Positions 11,724 to 22,516 of a stretch of DNA of 64,000 bases are shown here, in pieces; the first letter of the stretch is position 1, and each line of letters starts with the position of its first letter. This DNA is from Girardinichthys multiradiatus (Eukaryota > Chordata > Actinopteri > Cyprinodontiformes > Goodeidae). A model generated the notes under the pieces. The model saw only the letters and a program-made list of their open reading frames with translations, searched no databases and was not told where the DNA came from. The stretch lies in contig NC_061816.1 of assembly GCF_021462225.1 (NCBI RefSeq), forward strand, positions 23,421,049 to 23,485,048. Direction: 5' to 3'. The position numbers and the translations under genes are program-made.

Positions 11724-12323
11724 GTCTAGTAAGGGGCTAAGACTAAAGCCCCATTAACGGGGGCTGAAAGCTAGTAGGTGGTGGCCAATGAGGACAATCC
11801 TTGGCTGCCCAGATCAGAAGCAGTAGCTGTCAAGTTGAGGCATGCACCATTTTCTCCTTTCACAAAAGGAGGTGGAGCCTAAAAGCTTCCTCAGGTCAGA
11901 TCGGAGACACATATTGCAATGAGCACAAGCCACCCTAGTTTGTGCGACGTCATTATTTCCCCTGACACACAACTAATGGGATAAATGTCACACAATTCAT
12001 AATTTATTTCAAATAAATCCATGACTATACAGGTATGAAAAGACATACTAGGTCAAACAATATTAACATAGACTGTCAGAGCCTAACAAAAAGGCAGGGA
12101 AACTACATATTCTCTAACCTGAGAAATCTTCCACACTTCGCTTATACAAGCGTCACTGCAGCTTTTTTCAACAGTTTGATAGGGTGTTTTTTTACTTTGT
12201 TTTTCAGTTACAGTTGCTCAGTGTTCAATGCCATTAATTCTTTAGCTACATATTCAGGACCCTGCTAAAAACGGAAGAAAGATTAAAATGAGTGCATCCA
12301 CAGTTTTTCATAAACAGAACAAT

Positions 12324-12487
12324 CAGGGGAGAGCGCGAACGCAGTCCCCCACTAACACAAATTATGCAGTCGAGATTCCCACATTTGGGGAATTCGCAAA
12401 GGTCAGAACAGCCAGAGTGCAATGGCAGGGCCTCACTCTGGGTTAACCACCTTCATGATCATGGTATCTCCCCTGCCAGGTAAGTAT
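12324..12487 (-). ncRNA. U1 spliceosomal snRNA, copy 17
   Basis: 164 nt, array consensus (GC type) with all functional motifs intact. Confidence 0.98.
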
Positions 12488-13087
12488 GACTAGTAAGGGG
12501 CTAAGACTAAAGCCCCATTAACGGGGGCTGAAAGCTAGTAGGTGGTGGCCAATGAGGACAATCCTTGGCTGACCAGATTGCAAGCAGTAGCTGTCAAGTT
12601 GAGGCATGCGCCATTTTCTCCTATCACAAAAGGAGTTGTAGCCTAAAAGCTTCCTCAGGTCAGATCGGAAGCATATATTGCAATGAGCACAAGCCACCCT
12701 AGTTTGTGGGACGTCATTATTTCCCCTGACACACAACTAATGGGATAAATGTCACACAATTCATAATTTATTTCCAATAAATCCATGACTATACAGGTAT
12801 GAAAAGACATACCAGATCAAACAATATTAACATCGACTGTCAGAGCCTAACAAAAAGGCAGGGAAACTACATATTCTCTAACCTGAGAAATCTTCCACAC
12901 TTCGCTTATACAAGCGTCGCTGCAGCTTTTTTCAACAGTTTGATAGGGTGTTTTGTTACTTTGTTTTTCAGTTACTGTTGCTCAGTGTTCAATGCCATTA
13001 ATTCTTTAGCTACATATTCAGGACCCTGCTAAAAACGGAAGAAAGATTCAAATGAGTGCATCCACAATTTTTCATAAACAGAAAGAT

Positions 13088-13251
13088 CAGGGGAGAGCGC
13101 GAACGCAGTCCCCCACTAACACAAATTATGCAGTCGAGATTCCCACATTTGGGGAATTCGCAAAGGTCAGAACAGCCAGAGTGCAATGGCAGGGCCTCAC
13201 TCTGGGTTAACCACCTTCATGATCATGGTATCTCCCCTGCCAGGTAAGTAT
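13088..13251 (-). ncRNA. U1 spliceosomal snRNA, copy 18
   Basis: 164 nt, consensus body. Its 3' flank shares rare changes (CACAATTTTTC, CAGAAAGATC) with copy 3, fifteen units away, although the 5' end here is normal. Confidence 0.98.
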
Positions 13252-13633
13252 GACTAGTAAGGGGCTAAGACTAAAGCCCCATTTAAGGGGGCTGAAAGCT
13301 AGTAGGTGGTGGCCAATGAGGACAATCCTTGGCTGCCCAGATTGCAAGCAGTAGCTGTCAAGTTGAGGCATGCGCCATTTTCTCCGATCACAAAAGGAGG
13401 TGGAGCCTAAAAGCTTTCTCAGGTCAGATCGGAGGCACATATTGCAATGAGGACGAGCCACCCTAGTTTGTGGGACGTCATTATTTCCCCTGACACACAA
13501 CTAATGGGATAAATGTCACACAATTCATAATTTATTTCCAATAAATCCATGACTATACAGGTATGAAAAGACATACTAGGTCAAACAATATTAACATCGA
13601 CTGTCAGAGCCTAACAAAAAGGCAGGGAAACTA

Positions 13634-13832
13634 CAGGTCCTTCTCAAAAAATTAGCATATTGTGATAAAGTTCATTATTTTCTATAATGTAATGATAAAA
13701 TTTTAATATTCATATATTTTAGATTCATTGCACACTAACTGAAATATTTCAGGTCTTTTATTGTCTAAATACGGATGATTGTGGCATACAGCTCATGAAA
13801 ACCCAAAATTCCTATCTCACAAAATTAGCATA
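13634..13832 (+). repeat. Tc1-like left terminal inverted repeat
   Basis: About 199 bp, complementary with a few mismatches to 15003-15201. The outermost 30 bp and an internal copy of the CTCACAAAATTAGCAT-type motif near 13817 give the double-binding-site arrangement. Confidence 0.9.
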
Positions 13833-13910
13833 GTTCATCCGACCAATAAAAGAAAAGTGTTTTTAATACAAAAAACGTCAACCTTCAAATAATCATGTAC
13901 AGTTATGCAC

Positions 13911-14873
13911 TCAATACTTGGTCGGGAATCCTTTTGCAGAAATGACTGCTTCAATGCGGCGTGGCATGGAGGCAATCAGCCTGTGGCACTGCTGAGGTCT
14001 TATGGAGGCCCAGGATGCTTCGATAGCGGCCTTTAGCACATCCAGAGTGTTGGGTCTTGAGTCTCTCAACGTTCTCTTCACAATATCCCACAGATTCTCT
14101 ATGGGGTTCAGGTCAGGAGAGTTGGCAGGCCAATTGAGCACAGTGATACCATGGTCAGTAAACCATTTACCAGTGGTTTTGGCACTGTGAGCAGGTGCCA
14201 GGTCATGCTGAAAAATGAAATCTTCATTTCCATAAAGCTTTTCAGCAGATGGAAGCATGAAGTGGTCCAAAATCTCCTGATAGCTAGCTGCATTGACCCT
14301 GCCCTTGATAAAACACAGTGGACCAACACCAGCAGCTGACACGGCACCCCAGACCATCACTGACTGTGGGTACTTTACACTGGACTTCTGGCATTTTGGC
14401 ATTTCCTTTTCCCCAGTCTTCCTCCAGACTCTGGCACCTTGATTTCCGAATGACATGCAGAATTTGCTTTCATCCGAAAAAAGTACTTTGGACCACTGAG
14501 CAACAGTCCAGTGCTGCTTCTCTGTAGCCCAGCTCTGGGGAATGCGGCACCTGTAGCCCATTTTCTGCACACGCCTGTGCACGGTGGCTCTGGATGTTTC
14601 TACTCCAGACTCAGTCCACTGCTTCCGCAGGTCCCCCAAGGTCTGGAATCGGCCCTTCTCCACAATCTTCCTCGGTGTCCGGTCACCTCTTCTCGTTGTG
14701 CAACGTTTTCTGACACACTTTTTCCTTCCCACAGACTTCCCACTGAGGTGCCTTGATACAGCACTCTGGGAACAGCCTATTCGTTCAGAAATTTCTTTCT
14801 GTGTCTTACCCTCTTGCTTGAGGGTGCCAATAGTGGCCTTCTGGACAGCAGTCAGGTCGGCAGTCTTACCCAT
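13911..14873 (-). CDS. Tc1-family transposase, intact frame
   Basis: A 320-aa DD34E transposase that would cut and paste the surrounding element. The N-terminal third has a helix-turn-helix (residues ~15-45, QKEISERIGCSQSAVSRHL) followed by a basic stretch and a second paired-like domain. Catalytic residues are seen in SDESK, in FQHDLAPAH, and in NPIENLW, with exactly 34 residues between the second D and the E. The start at 14873 (MGKT) is typical of the family and the frame has no stops. At 320 aa it is about 20 residues shorter than usual Tc1 proteins (about 340). The missing part appears to lie between the DNA-binding and catalytic domains (near GYRCRIPQSWATEK), which suggests a small in-frame deletion and possibly an inactive enzyme. 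Confidence 0.95.
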   Translation of the reverse strand: MGKTADLTAVQKATIGTLKQEGKTQKEISERIGCSQSAVSRHLSGKSVGRKKCVRKRCTTRRGDRTPRKIVEKGRFQTLGDLRKQWTESGVETSRATVHRRVQKMGYRCRIPQSWATEKQHWTVAQWSKVLFSDESKFCMSFGNQGARVWRKTGEKEMPKCQKSSVKYPQSVMVWGAVSAAGVGPLCFIKGRVNAASYQEILDHFMLPSAEKLYGNEDFIFQHDLAPAHSAKTTGKWFTDHGITVLNWPANSPDLNPIENLWDIVKRTLRDSRPNTLDVLKAAIEASWASIRPQQCHRLIASMPRRIEAVISAKGFPTKY

Positions 14874-15002
14874 GATTGGGGTTTTGAGTGATGAACCAGG
14901 CTGGGAGTTTTAAAGGCCTCAGGAATCTTTTGCAGGTGTTTAGAGTTAACTCGTTGATTCAGATGATTAGGTTCATAGCTCGTTTAGAGACCCTTTTAAT
15001 GA

Positions 15003-15201
15003 TATGCTAATTTTGTGAGATAGGAATTTTGGGTTTTCATGAGCTGAATGCCAAAATCATCCGTATTAAGACAATAAAAGACCTGAAATATTTCAGTTAG
15101 TGTGCAATGAATCTAAAATATATGAATGTTAAATTTTCATCATGACATTATGGAAAATAATGAACTTTATCACAATATGCTAATTTTTTGAGAAGGACCT
15201 G
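15003..15201 (-). repeat. Tc1-like right terminal inverted repeat
   Basis: Partner of 13634-13832. Small substitutions and short indels separate the two arms (for example around 15050 and 15130). Confidence 0.9.
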
Positions 15202-15421
15202 TACATATTCTCTAACCTGAGAAATCTTCCACACTTCGCTTATACAAGCGTTGCTGCAGATTTTTTCAACAGTTTGATAGGGTGTTTTGTTACTTTGTTT
15301 TTCAGTTACTGTTGCTCAGTGTTCAATGCCATTAATTCTTTAGCTACATAATCAGGAGCCTGCTAAAAACGGAAGAAAGATTCAAATGAGTGCACCCACA
15401 GTTTTTCATAAACAGAAGAAT

Positions 15422-15585
15422 TAGGGGAGAGCGCGAACGCAGTCCCCCACTAACACAAATTATGCAGTCCAGATTGCCACATTTGGGGAATTTGCAAAGG
15501 TCAGAACAGCCAGGGTGCAATGGCAGGACCTCACTCTTGGTTAACCACCTTCATGATCATGGTATCTCCCCTAACAGGTAAGTAT
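15422..15585 (-). ncRNA. U1 snRNA, copy 19 (TT subfamily, divergent)
   Basis: 164 nt. TT type with several more changes: the last base is changed (CCCCTA), two changes lie in the 15469-15478 stem area, and others near 15493 and 15537. First gene to the right of the Tc1 insertion. Possibly a weak or inactive copy. Confidence 0.93.
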
Positions 15586-16185
15586 GTCTAGTAAGGGGCT
15601 AAGACTAAAGCCCCATTAACGGGGGCTGAAAGCTAGTAGGTGGTGGCCAATGAGGACAATCCTTGGCTGCCCAGATTGCAAGCAGTAGCTGTCAAGTTGA
15701 GGCATGCGCCATTTTCTCCTTTCACAAAAGGAGGTGGAGCCTAAAAGCTTCCACAGGTCAGATCGGAGGCACATATTGCAATGAGGACGAGCCACCCTAG
15801 TTTGTGGGACGTCATTATTTCCCCTGACACACAACTAATGGGATAAATGTCACACAATTCATAATTTATTTCCAATAAATCCATGACTATACAGGTATGA
15901 AAAGACATACTAGGTCAAACAATATTAACATCGACTGTCAGAGCCTAACAAAAAGGCAGGGAAACTACATATTCTCTAACCTGAGAAATCTTCCACACTT
16001 CGCTTATACAAGCGTCGCTGCAGCTTTTTTCAACAGTTTGATAGGGTGTTTTGTTACTTTGATTTTCAGTTACTGTTGCTCAGTGTTCAATGCCATTAAT
16101 TTTTTAGCTACATATTCAGGACCCTGCTAAAAACGGAAGAAAGATTAAAATGAGTGCATCCACAGTTTTTCATAAACAGAACAAT

Positions 16186-16349
16186 CAAGGGAGAGCGCGA
16201 ACGCAGTCCCCCACTAACACAAATTATGCAGTCGAGATTCCCACATTTGGGGAATTCGCAAAGGTCAGAACAGCCAGGGTGCAATGGCAGGACCTCACTC
16301 TGGGTTAACCACCTTCATGATCATGGTATCTCCCCTAACAGGTAAGTAT
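16186..16349 (-). ncRNA. U1 snRNA, copy 20 (TT subfamily)
   Basis: 164 nt, TT type with one change in the terminal stem (CAAGGGAG on the plus strand) and stem-loop II changes shared with copies 11 and 19. Confidence 0.96.
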
Positions 16350-16949
16350 GTCTAGTAAGGGGCTAAGACTATAGCCCCATTAACGGGGGCTGAAAGCTAG
16401 TAGGTGGTGGCCAATGAGGACAATCCTTGGCTGCCCAGATCAGAACCAGTAGCTGTCAAGTTGAGGCATGCGCCATTTTCTCCTTTCACAAAAGGAGGTG
16501 GAGCCTAAAAGCTTCCTCAGGTCAGATCGGAGACACATATTGCAATGAGCACAAGCCACCCTAGTTTGTGGGACGTCATTATTTCCCCTGACACACAACT
16601 AATGGGATAAATGTCACACAATTCATAATTTATTTCAAATAAATCCATGACTATACAGGTATGAAAAGACATACTAGGTCAAACAATATTAACATAGACT
16701 GTCAGAGCCTAACAAAAAGGCAGGGAAACTACATATTCTCTAACCTGAGAAATCTTCCACACTTCGCTTATACAAGCGTCGCTGCAGCTTTTTTCAACAG
16801 TTTGATAGGGTGTTTTGTTACTTTGTTTTTCAGTTACTGTTGCTCAGTGTTCAATGCCATTAATTCTTTAGCTACATATTCAGGACCCTGCTAAAAACAG
16901 AATAAAGATTAAAATGAGTGCATCCACAGTTTTTCATAGACAGAACAAT

Positions 16950-17113
16950 CAGGGGAGAGCGCGAACGCAGTCCCCCACTAACACAAATTATGCAGTCGAG
17001 ATTCCCACATTTGGGGAATTCGCAAAGGTCAGAAGAGCCAGAGTGCAATGGCAGGGCCTCACTCTGGGTTAACCACCTTCATGATCATGGTATCTCCCCT
17101 GCCAGGTAAGTAT
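16950..17113 (-). ncRNA. U1 spliceosomal snRNA, copy 21
   Basis: 164 nt, GC type with one substitution at the base of stem-loop II (17035). Upstream, the spacer near 17140 has lost one C of the usual AAAGCCCC motif. Confidence 0.97.
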
Positions 17114-17711
17114 GACTAGTAAGGGGCTAAGACTAAAGACCCATTTAAGGGGGCTGAAAGCTAGTATGTGGTGGCCAATGAGGACAATCCTTGGCTGACC
17201 AGATTGCAAGCAGTAGCTGTCAAGTTGAGGCATGCGCCATTTTCTCCTTTCACAAAAGGAGGTGGAGCCTAAAAGCTTCAAAAGGTCAGATCGGAGGCAC
17301 ATATTGCATTGAGGACGAGCCAGCCTAGTTTGTGGGACGTCATTATTTCCCCTGACACAACTAATGGGATGAATGTCACACAATTCATAATTTATTTCCA
17401 ATAAACCCATGACTATACAGGTATGAAAAGACATACCAGATCAAACAATATTAAGATCGACTGTCAGAGCCTAACAAAAAGGCAGGGAAACTACATATTC
17501 TCTAACCTGAGAAATCTTCCACACTTCGCTTATACAAGTGTCGCTGCAGCTTTTTTCAACAGTTTGATAGGGTGTTGTGTTACTTTGTTTATCAGTTACT
17601 GTTGCTCAGTGTTCAATGCCATTAATTCTTTAGCTACATATTCAGGACCCTGCTAAAAACAGAAGAAAGATTAAAATGAGTCCATCCACAGTTTTTCATA
17701 AACAGAACAAT

Positions 17712-17875
17712 CAGGGGGGAGCGCGAACGCAGTCCCCCACTGACACAAATTATGCAGTCAAGATTCCCACATTTGGGGAATTCGCAAAGGTCAGAACAGC
17801 CAGGGTGCAATGGCAGGGCCTCACTCTGGGTTAACCACCTTCATGATCATGTTATCTCCCCTGCCAGGTAAGTAT
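17712..17875 (-). ncRNA. U1 snRNA, copy 22 (divergent)
   Basis: 164 nt, GC type. It has changes in the terminal stem (17716), next to the Sm site (17741), in the 17760 stem, in stem-loop II, and in stem-loop I (17852, ATGTTATC on the plus strand). Mild decay is likely. Confidence 0.93.
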
Positions 17876-18475
17876 GACTAGTAAGGGGCTAAGACTAAAG
17901 CCTCATTTACTGGGGCTGAAAGCTAGCAAGTGGTGGCCAATGATGACAATCCCTGGCTGCCCAGATCAGAAGCAGTAGCTGTCAAGTTGAGGCATGCGCC
18001 ATTTTCCCCTTTCACAAAAGGAGGTGGAGCCTAAAAGCTTTCTCAGGTCAGATCGGAAGCATATATTGCAATGAGCACAAGCCACCCTAGTTTGTGGGAC
18101 GTCATTATTTCCCATGACACACAACTAATGGGATAAATGTCACACAATTCATAATTTATTTCCAATAAATCCATGACTATACAGGAATGAAAAGACATAC
18201 TAGGTCAAACAATATTAACATCGACTTTGAGAGCCTAACAAAAAGGCAGGGAAACTACATATTCTCTAACCTGAGAAATCTTCCACACTTCGCTTATACA
18301 AGCGTCGCTGCAGCTTTTTTCAACAGTTTGATAGGGTGTTTTGTTACTTTGGTTTTCAGTTACTGTTGCTCAGTGTTCAATGCCATTAACTCTTTGGCTA
18401 CATATGCAGGACCCTGCTAAAAACGGAAGAAAGATTAAAATGAGTGCATCCACAGTTTTTCATAAAGAGAACAAT

Positions 18476-18638
18476 CAGAGGAGAGCGCGAGCGCAGTCCC
18501 CACTAACACAAATAATGCAGTCGAGATTCCCACATTTGGGGAATTCGCAAAGGTCAGAACAGCAGGGGTGCAATGGCAGAGCTTCGTTCTGGGTTAACCA
18601 CCTTCATGATCATGGTGTCTCCCCTAACAGGTAAGTAT
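18476..18638 (-). ncRNA. U1 snRNA, copy 23 (TT subfamily, 163 nt)
   Basis: 163 nt because one C is missing from the CCCCC run of the last stem. The base before the Sm core is changed (TATTTGTG instead of AATTTGTG), and stem-loop II and the 18617 position differ. Nearly identical to copy 25, two units away. Confidence 0.92.
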
Positions 18639-19238
18639 GTCTAGTAAGGGGCTAAGACTAAAGCCCCATTTACGGGGGCTGAAAGCTAGTAGGTGGTGGC
18701 CAATGAGGACAATCCTTTGCTGCCCAGATTGCAAGCAGTAGCTGTCAAGTTGAGGCATGCGCCATTTTCTCCTTTCACAAAAGGAGGTGGAGCCTAAAAG
18801 CTTCCTCAGGTCAGATCGGAGACACATATTGCAATGAGCACAAGCCACCCTAGTTTGTGGGACGTCATTATTTCCCCTGACACACAACTAATGGGATAAA
18901 TGTCACACAATTCATAATTTATTTCCAATAAATCCATGACTATACAGGTATGAAAAGACATACTAGGTCAAACAATTTTAACATCGACTGTCAGAGCCTA
19001 ACAAAAAGGCAGGGAAACTACATATTCTCTAACCTGAGAAATCTTCCACGCTTCGCTTATACAAGCGTTGCTGCAGCTTTTTTCAACAGTTTGATAGGGT
19101 GTTGTGTTACTTTGTTTATCAGTTACTGTTGCTCAGTGTTCAATGCCATTAATTCTTTAGCTACATATTCAGGACCCTGCTAAAAACGGAAGAAAGATTA
19201 AAATGAGTGCATCCACAGTTTTTCATAAACAGAACAAT

Positions 19239-19402
19239 CAGGGGAGAGCGCGAACGCAGTCCCCCACTAACACAAATTATGCAGTCGAGATTCCCACATT
19301 TGGGGAATTCGCAAAGGTCAGAACAGCCAGAGTGCAATGGCAGGGCCTCACTCTGGGTTAACCACCTTCATGATCATGGTATCTCCCCTTCCAGGTAAGT
19401 AT
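19239..19402 (-). ncRNA. U1 snRNA, copy 24 (A at nt 13)
   Basis: 164 nt, consensus except that the minus strand starts ATACTTACCTGGAAGG (C13 to A), the same nt-13 change as copy 3 but with a normal recognition sequence. Confidence 0.97.
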
Positions 19403-20002
19403 GACTAGTAAGGGGCTAAGACTAAAGCCCCATTTAAGGGGGCTGAAAGCTAGTAGGTGGTGGCCAATGAGGACAATCCTTGGCTGACCAGATTGCAAGC
19501 AGTAGCTGTCAAGTTGAGGCATGCGCCATTTTCTCCTATCACAAAAGGAGGTGGAGCCTAAAAGCTTTCTCAGGTCAGATCGGAAGCATATATTGCAATG
19601 AGCACAAGCCACCCTAGTTTGTGGGACGTCATTATTTCCCATGACACACAACTAATGGGATAAATGTCACACAATTCATAATTTATTTCCAATAAATCCA
19701 TGACTATACAGGAATGAAAAGACATACTAGGTCAAACAATATTAACATCGACTTTGAGAGCCTAACAAAAAGGCAGGGAAACTACATATTCTCTAACCTG
19801 AGAAATCTTCCACACTTCGCTTATACAAGCGTCGCTGCAGCTTTTTTCAACAGTTTGATAGGGTGTTTTGTTACTTTGTTTTTCAGTTACTGTTGCTCAG
19901 TGTTCAATGCCATTAACTCTTTGGCTACATATGCAGGACCCTACTAAAAACGGAAGAAAGATTAAAATGAGTGCATCCACAGTTTTTCATAAAGAGAACA
20001 AT

Positions 20003-20165
20003 CAGAGGAGAGCGCGAGCGCAGTCCCCACTAACACAAATAATGCAGTCGAGATTCCCACATTTGGGGAATTCGCAAAGGTCAGAACAGCAGGGGTGCAA
20101 TGGCAGAGCTTCGTTCTGGGTTAACCACCTTCATGATCATGGTGTCTCCCCTAACAGGTAAGTAT
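20003..20165 (-). ncRNA. U1 snRNA, copy 25 (TT subfamily, 163 nt)
   Basis: 163 nt. Shares every rare change of copy 23, including the single-base deletion and the Sm-flank change, 1527 bp away. The two are a recent two-unit duplication. Confidence 0.92.
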
Positions 20166-20765
20166 GTCTAGTAAGGGGCTAAGACTAAAGCCCCATTTAC
20201 GGGGGCTGAAAGCTAGTAGGTGGTGGCCAATGAGGACAATCCTTTGCTGCCCAGATTGCAAGCAGTAGCTGTCAAGTTGAGGCATGCGCCATTTTCTCCT
20301 TTCACAAAAGGAGGTGGAGCCTAAAAGCTTCCTCAGGTCAGATCGGAGACACATATTGCAATGAGCACAAGCCACCCTAGTTTGTGGGACGTCATTATTT
20401 CCCCTGACACACAACTAATGGGATAAATGTCACACAATTCATAATTTATTTCCAATAAATCCATGACTATACAGGTATGAAAAGACATACTAGGTCAAAC
20501 AATATTAACATCGACTGTCAGAGCCTAACAAAAAGGCAGGGAAACTACATATTCTCTAACTTGAGAAATCTTCCACACTTCGCTTATACAAGCGTTGCTG
20601 CAGCTTTTTTCAACAGTTTGATAGGGTGTTTTGTTACTTTGTTTTTCAGTTACTGTTGCTCAGTGTTCAATGCCATTAATTCTTTAGCTACATAATCAGG
20701 AGCCTGCTAAAAACGGAAGAAAGATTCAAATGAGTGCACCCACAGTTTTTCATAAACAGAACAAT

Positions 20766-20929
20766 CAGGGGAGAGCGCGAACGCAGTCCCCCACTAACAC
20801 AAATTATGCAGTCGAGATTCCCACATTTGGGGAATTTGCAAAGGTCAGAACAGCCACGGTGCAATGGCAGGACCTCACTCTGGGTTAACCACCTTCATGA
20901 TCATGGTATCTCCCCTAACAGGTAAGTAT
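20766..20929 (-). ncRNA. U1 snRNA, copy 26 (TT subfamily)
   Basis: 164 nt, TT type with changes near 20837 and in stem-loop II (20857). The 5' end and Sm site are intact. Confidence 0.95.
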
Positions 20930-21529
20930 GTCTAGTAAGGTGCTAAGACTAAAGCCCCATTAACGGGGGCTGAAAGCTAGTAGGTGGTGGCCAATGAGGA
21001 CAATCCTTGGCTGCCCAGATCAGAAGCAGTAGCTGTCAAGTTGAGGCATGCGCCATTTTCTCCTATCACAAAAGGAGGTGGAGCCTAAAAGCTTCCTCAG
21101 GTCAGATCGGGGACACATATTGCAATGAGCACAAGCCACCCTAGTTTGTGGGACGTCATTATTTCCCCTGACACACAACTAATGGGATAAATGTCACACA
21201 ATTCATAATTTATTTCAAATAAATCCATGACTATACAGGTATGAAAAGACATACTAGGTCAAACAATATTAACATAGACTGTCAGAGCCTAACAAAAAGG
21301 CAGGGAAACTACATATTCTCTAACCTGAGAAATCTTCCACACTTCGCTTATACAAGCGTCGCTGCAGCTTTTTTCAACAGTTTGATAGGGTGTTTTGTTA
21401 CTTTGTTTTTCAGTTACTGTTGCTCAGTGTTCAATGCCATTAATTCTTTAGCTACATATTCAGGACCCTGCTAAAAACAGAAGAAAGATTAAAATGAGTG
21501 CATCCACAGTTTTTCATAAACAGAACAAT

Positions 21530-21692
21530 CAAGGGAGAGAGCGAACGCAGTCCCCCATAACACAAATTATGCAGTCGAGATTCCCACATTTGGGGAATTC
21601 GCAAAGGTCAGAACAGCCAGGGTGCAATGGCAGGGCCTCACTCTGGGTTAACCACCTTCATGATCATGGTATCTCCCCTAACAGGTAAGTAT
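21530..21692 (-). ncRNA. U1 snRNA, copy 27 (TT subfamily, 163 nt)
   Basis: 163 nt, TT type. One C is lost between the last stem and the Sm site (CCCCCATAAC on the plus strand), and terminal-stem changes occur at 21532 and 21540. Its functional state is uncertain. Confidence 0.92.
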
Positions 21693-22292
21693 GTCTAGTA
21701 AGGGGCTAAGACTAAAGCCCCATTAACGGGGGCTGAAAGCTAGTAGGTGGTGGCCAATGAGGACAATCCTTGGCTGCCCAGATCAGAACCAGTAGCTGTC
21801 AAGTTGAGGCATGCGCCATTTTCTCCTTTCACAAAAGGAGGTGGAGCCTAAAAGCTTCCTCAGGTCAGATCGAAGACACATATTGCAATGAGCACAAGCC
21901 ACCCTAGTTTGTGGGACGTCATTATTTCCCCTGACACACAACTAATGGGATAAATGTCACACAATTCATAATTTATTTCCAATAAATCCATGACTATACA
22001 GGTATGAAAAGACATACTAGGTCAAACAATATTAACATCGACTGTCAGAGCCTAACAAAAAGGCAGGGAAACTACATATTCTCTAACCTGAGAAATCTTC
22101 CACACTTCGCTTATACAAGCGTCTCTGCAGCTTTTTTCAACAGTTTGATAGGGTGTTGTGTTACTTTGTTTTTCAGTTACTGTTGCTCAGTGTTCAATGC
22201 CATTAATTCTTTAGCTACATATTCAGGACCCTGCTAAAAACGGAAGAAAGATTCAATTGAGTGCACCCACAGTTTTTCATAAACAGAACAAT

Positions 22293-22418
22293 CAGGGGAG
22301 AGCGTGATCGCAGTCCCCCACTAACACAAATTATGCAGTCGAGATTCCCACATTTGGGGAATTCGCAAATGTCAGAACAGCCAGGGTGCAATGGCAGGGC
22401 CTCACTCTGGGTTAACCA
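22293..22418 (-). pseudogene. U1 snRNA copy 28, 3' part (split by a LINE)
   Basis: U1 from about nt 39 to the 3' end, with minor changes (22305-22310, 22370). The gene stops in the 3' arm of stem-loop I where a non-LTR retrotransposon begins. Its 5' 48 nt are found 5 kb away at 27422-27469. Confidence 0.95.
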
Positions 22419-22516
22419 ATTTTCAAAGTTTTATTTGTTCTTTTCAAAACCACAAAACAATCAAAAAGGATGACAGATTACAACGATAGAGAACAGAAAG
22501 CTCTCATTGGACAAGG
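22419..22516 (-). other. 3' UTR and tail of the Tx1-like element
   Basis: About 98 bp between the ORF2 stop and the U1 junction. On the minus strand it holds AATAAA about 12 nt before the end and finishes in a short A-rich sequence (CTTTGAAAA) rather than a long poly(A), then joins U1 at TTGGTTAACCC. Confidence 0.7.

Larger units (their letters stand above)
1..13633 (-). repeat. U1 snRNA tandem array, left block
   Basis: About 18 head-to-tail units with a period of 763-765 bp, seen from the regular recurrence of the same spacer and U1 sequence. Every unit has a U1 gene on the minus strand and about 600 bp of spacer. Units differ by scattered single-base changes and small indels. The block begins mid-unit at the window edge, so the array continues to the left. 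It is interrupted at 13632-13633 by a Tc1-like transposon and resumes at 15202 exactly where it left off. Such homogeneity within an array with private variants in each unit is the pattern expected of concerted evolution by unequal crossing-over and gene conversion. Confidence 0.97.
13634..15201 (-). mobile_element. Tc1-like DNA transposon inside the U1 array
   Basis: A 1568-bp Tc1/mariner element with terminal inverted repeats of about 200 bp that begin CAGGTCCTTCTC and end with its complement. It is flanked by the TA duplication that the family creates (13632-13633 and 15202-15203). Removing the element and one TA restores the U1-unit spacer exactly (GGGAAACTACATATTC). It carries a single transposase gene on the minus strand. 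The long inverted repeats with internal repeats are the IR/DR arrangement known for fish Tc1 elements. The tightness of the ends and the intact frame suggest a recent insertion. Confidence 0.97.
15202..22418 (-). repeat. U1 snRNA tandem array, right block
   Basis: Continuation of the same 764-bp array after the Tc1-like insertion: nine full units and the 3' part of a tenth. Units here are more heterogeneous than in the left block, and most carry the U1 subfamily with T at nt 12 and 13. The array ends inside a U1 gene at 22418, where a non-LTR retrotransposon begins. The missing 5' part of that U1 and 42 bp of its upstream region lie at 27422-27511. Confidence 0.97.

Noticed and set aside
14002..14913. 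Plus-strand open frames across the Tc1 element
   Set aside because: They are shadows of the transposase gene on the other strand.
1..22418. CRISPR-like array
   Set aside because: The repeat unit is 764 bp with a conserved RNA gene; not short repeats with unique spacers, and the genome is eukaryotic.
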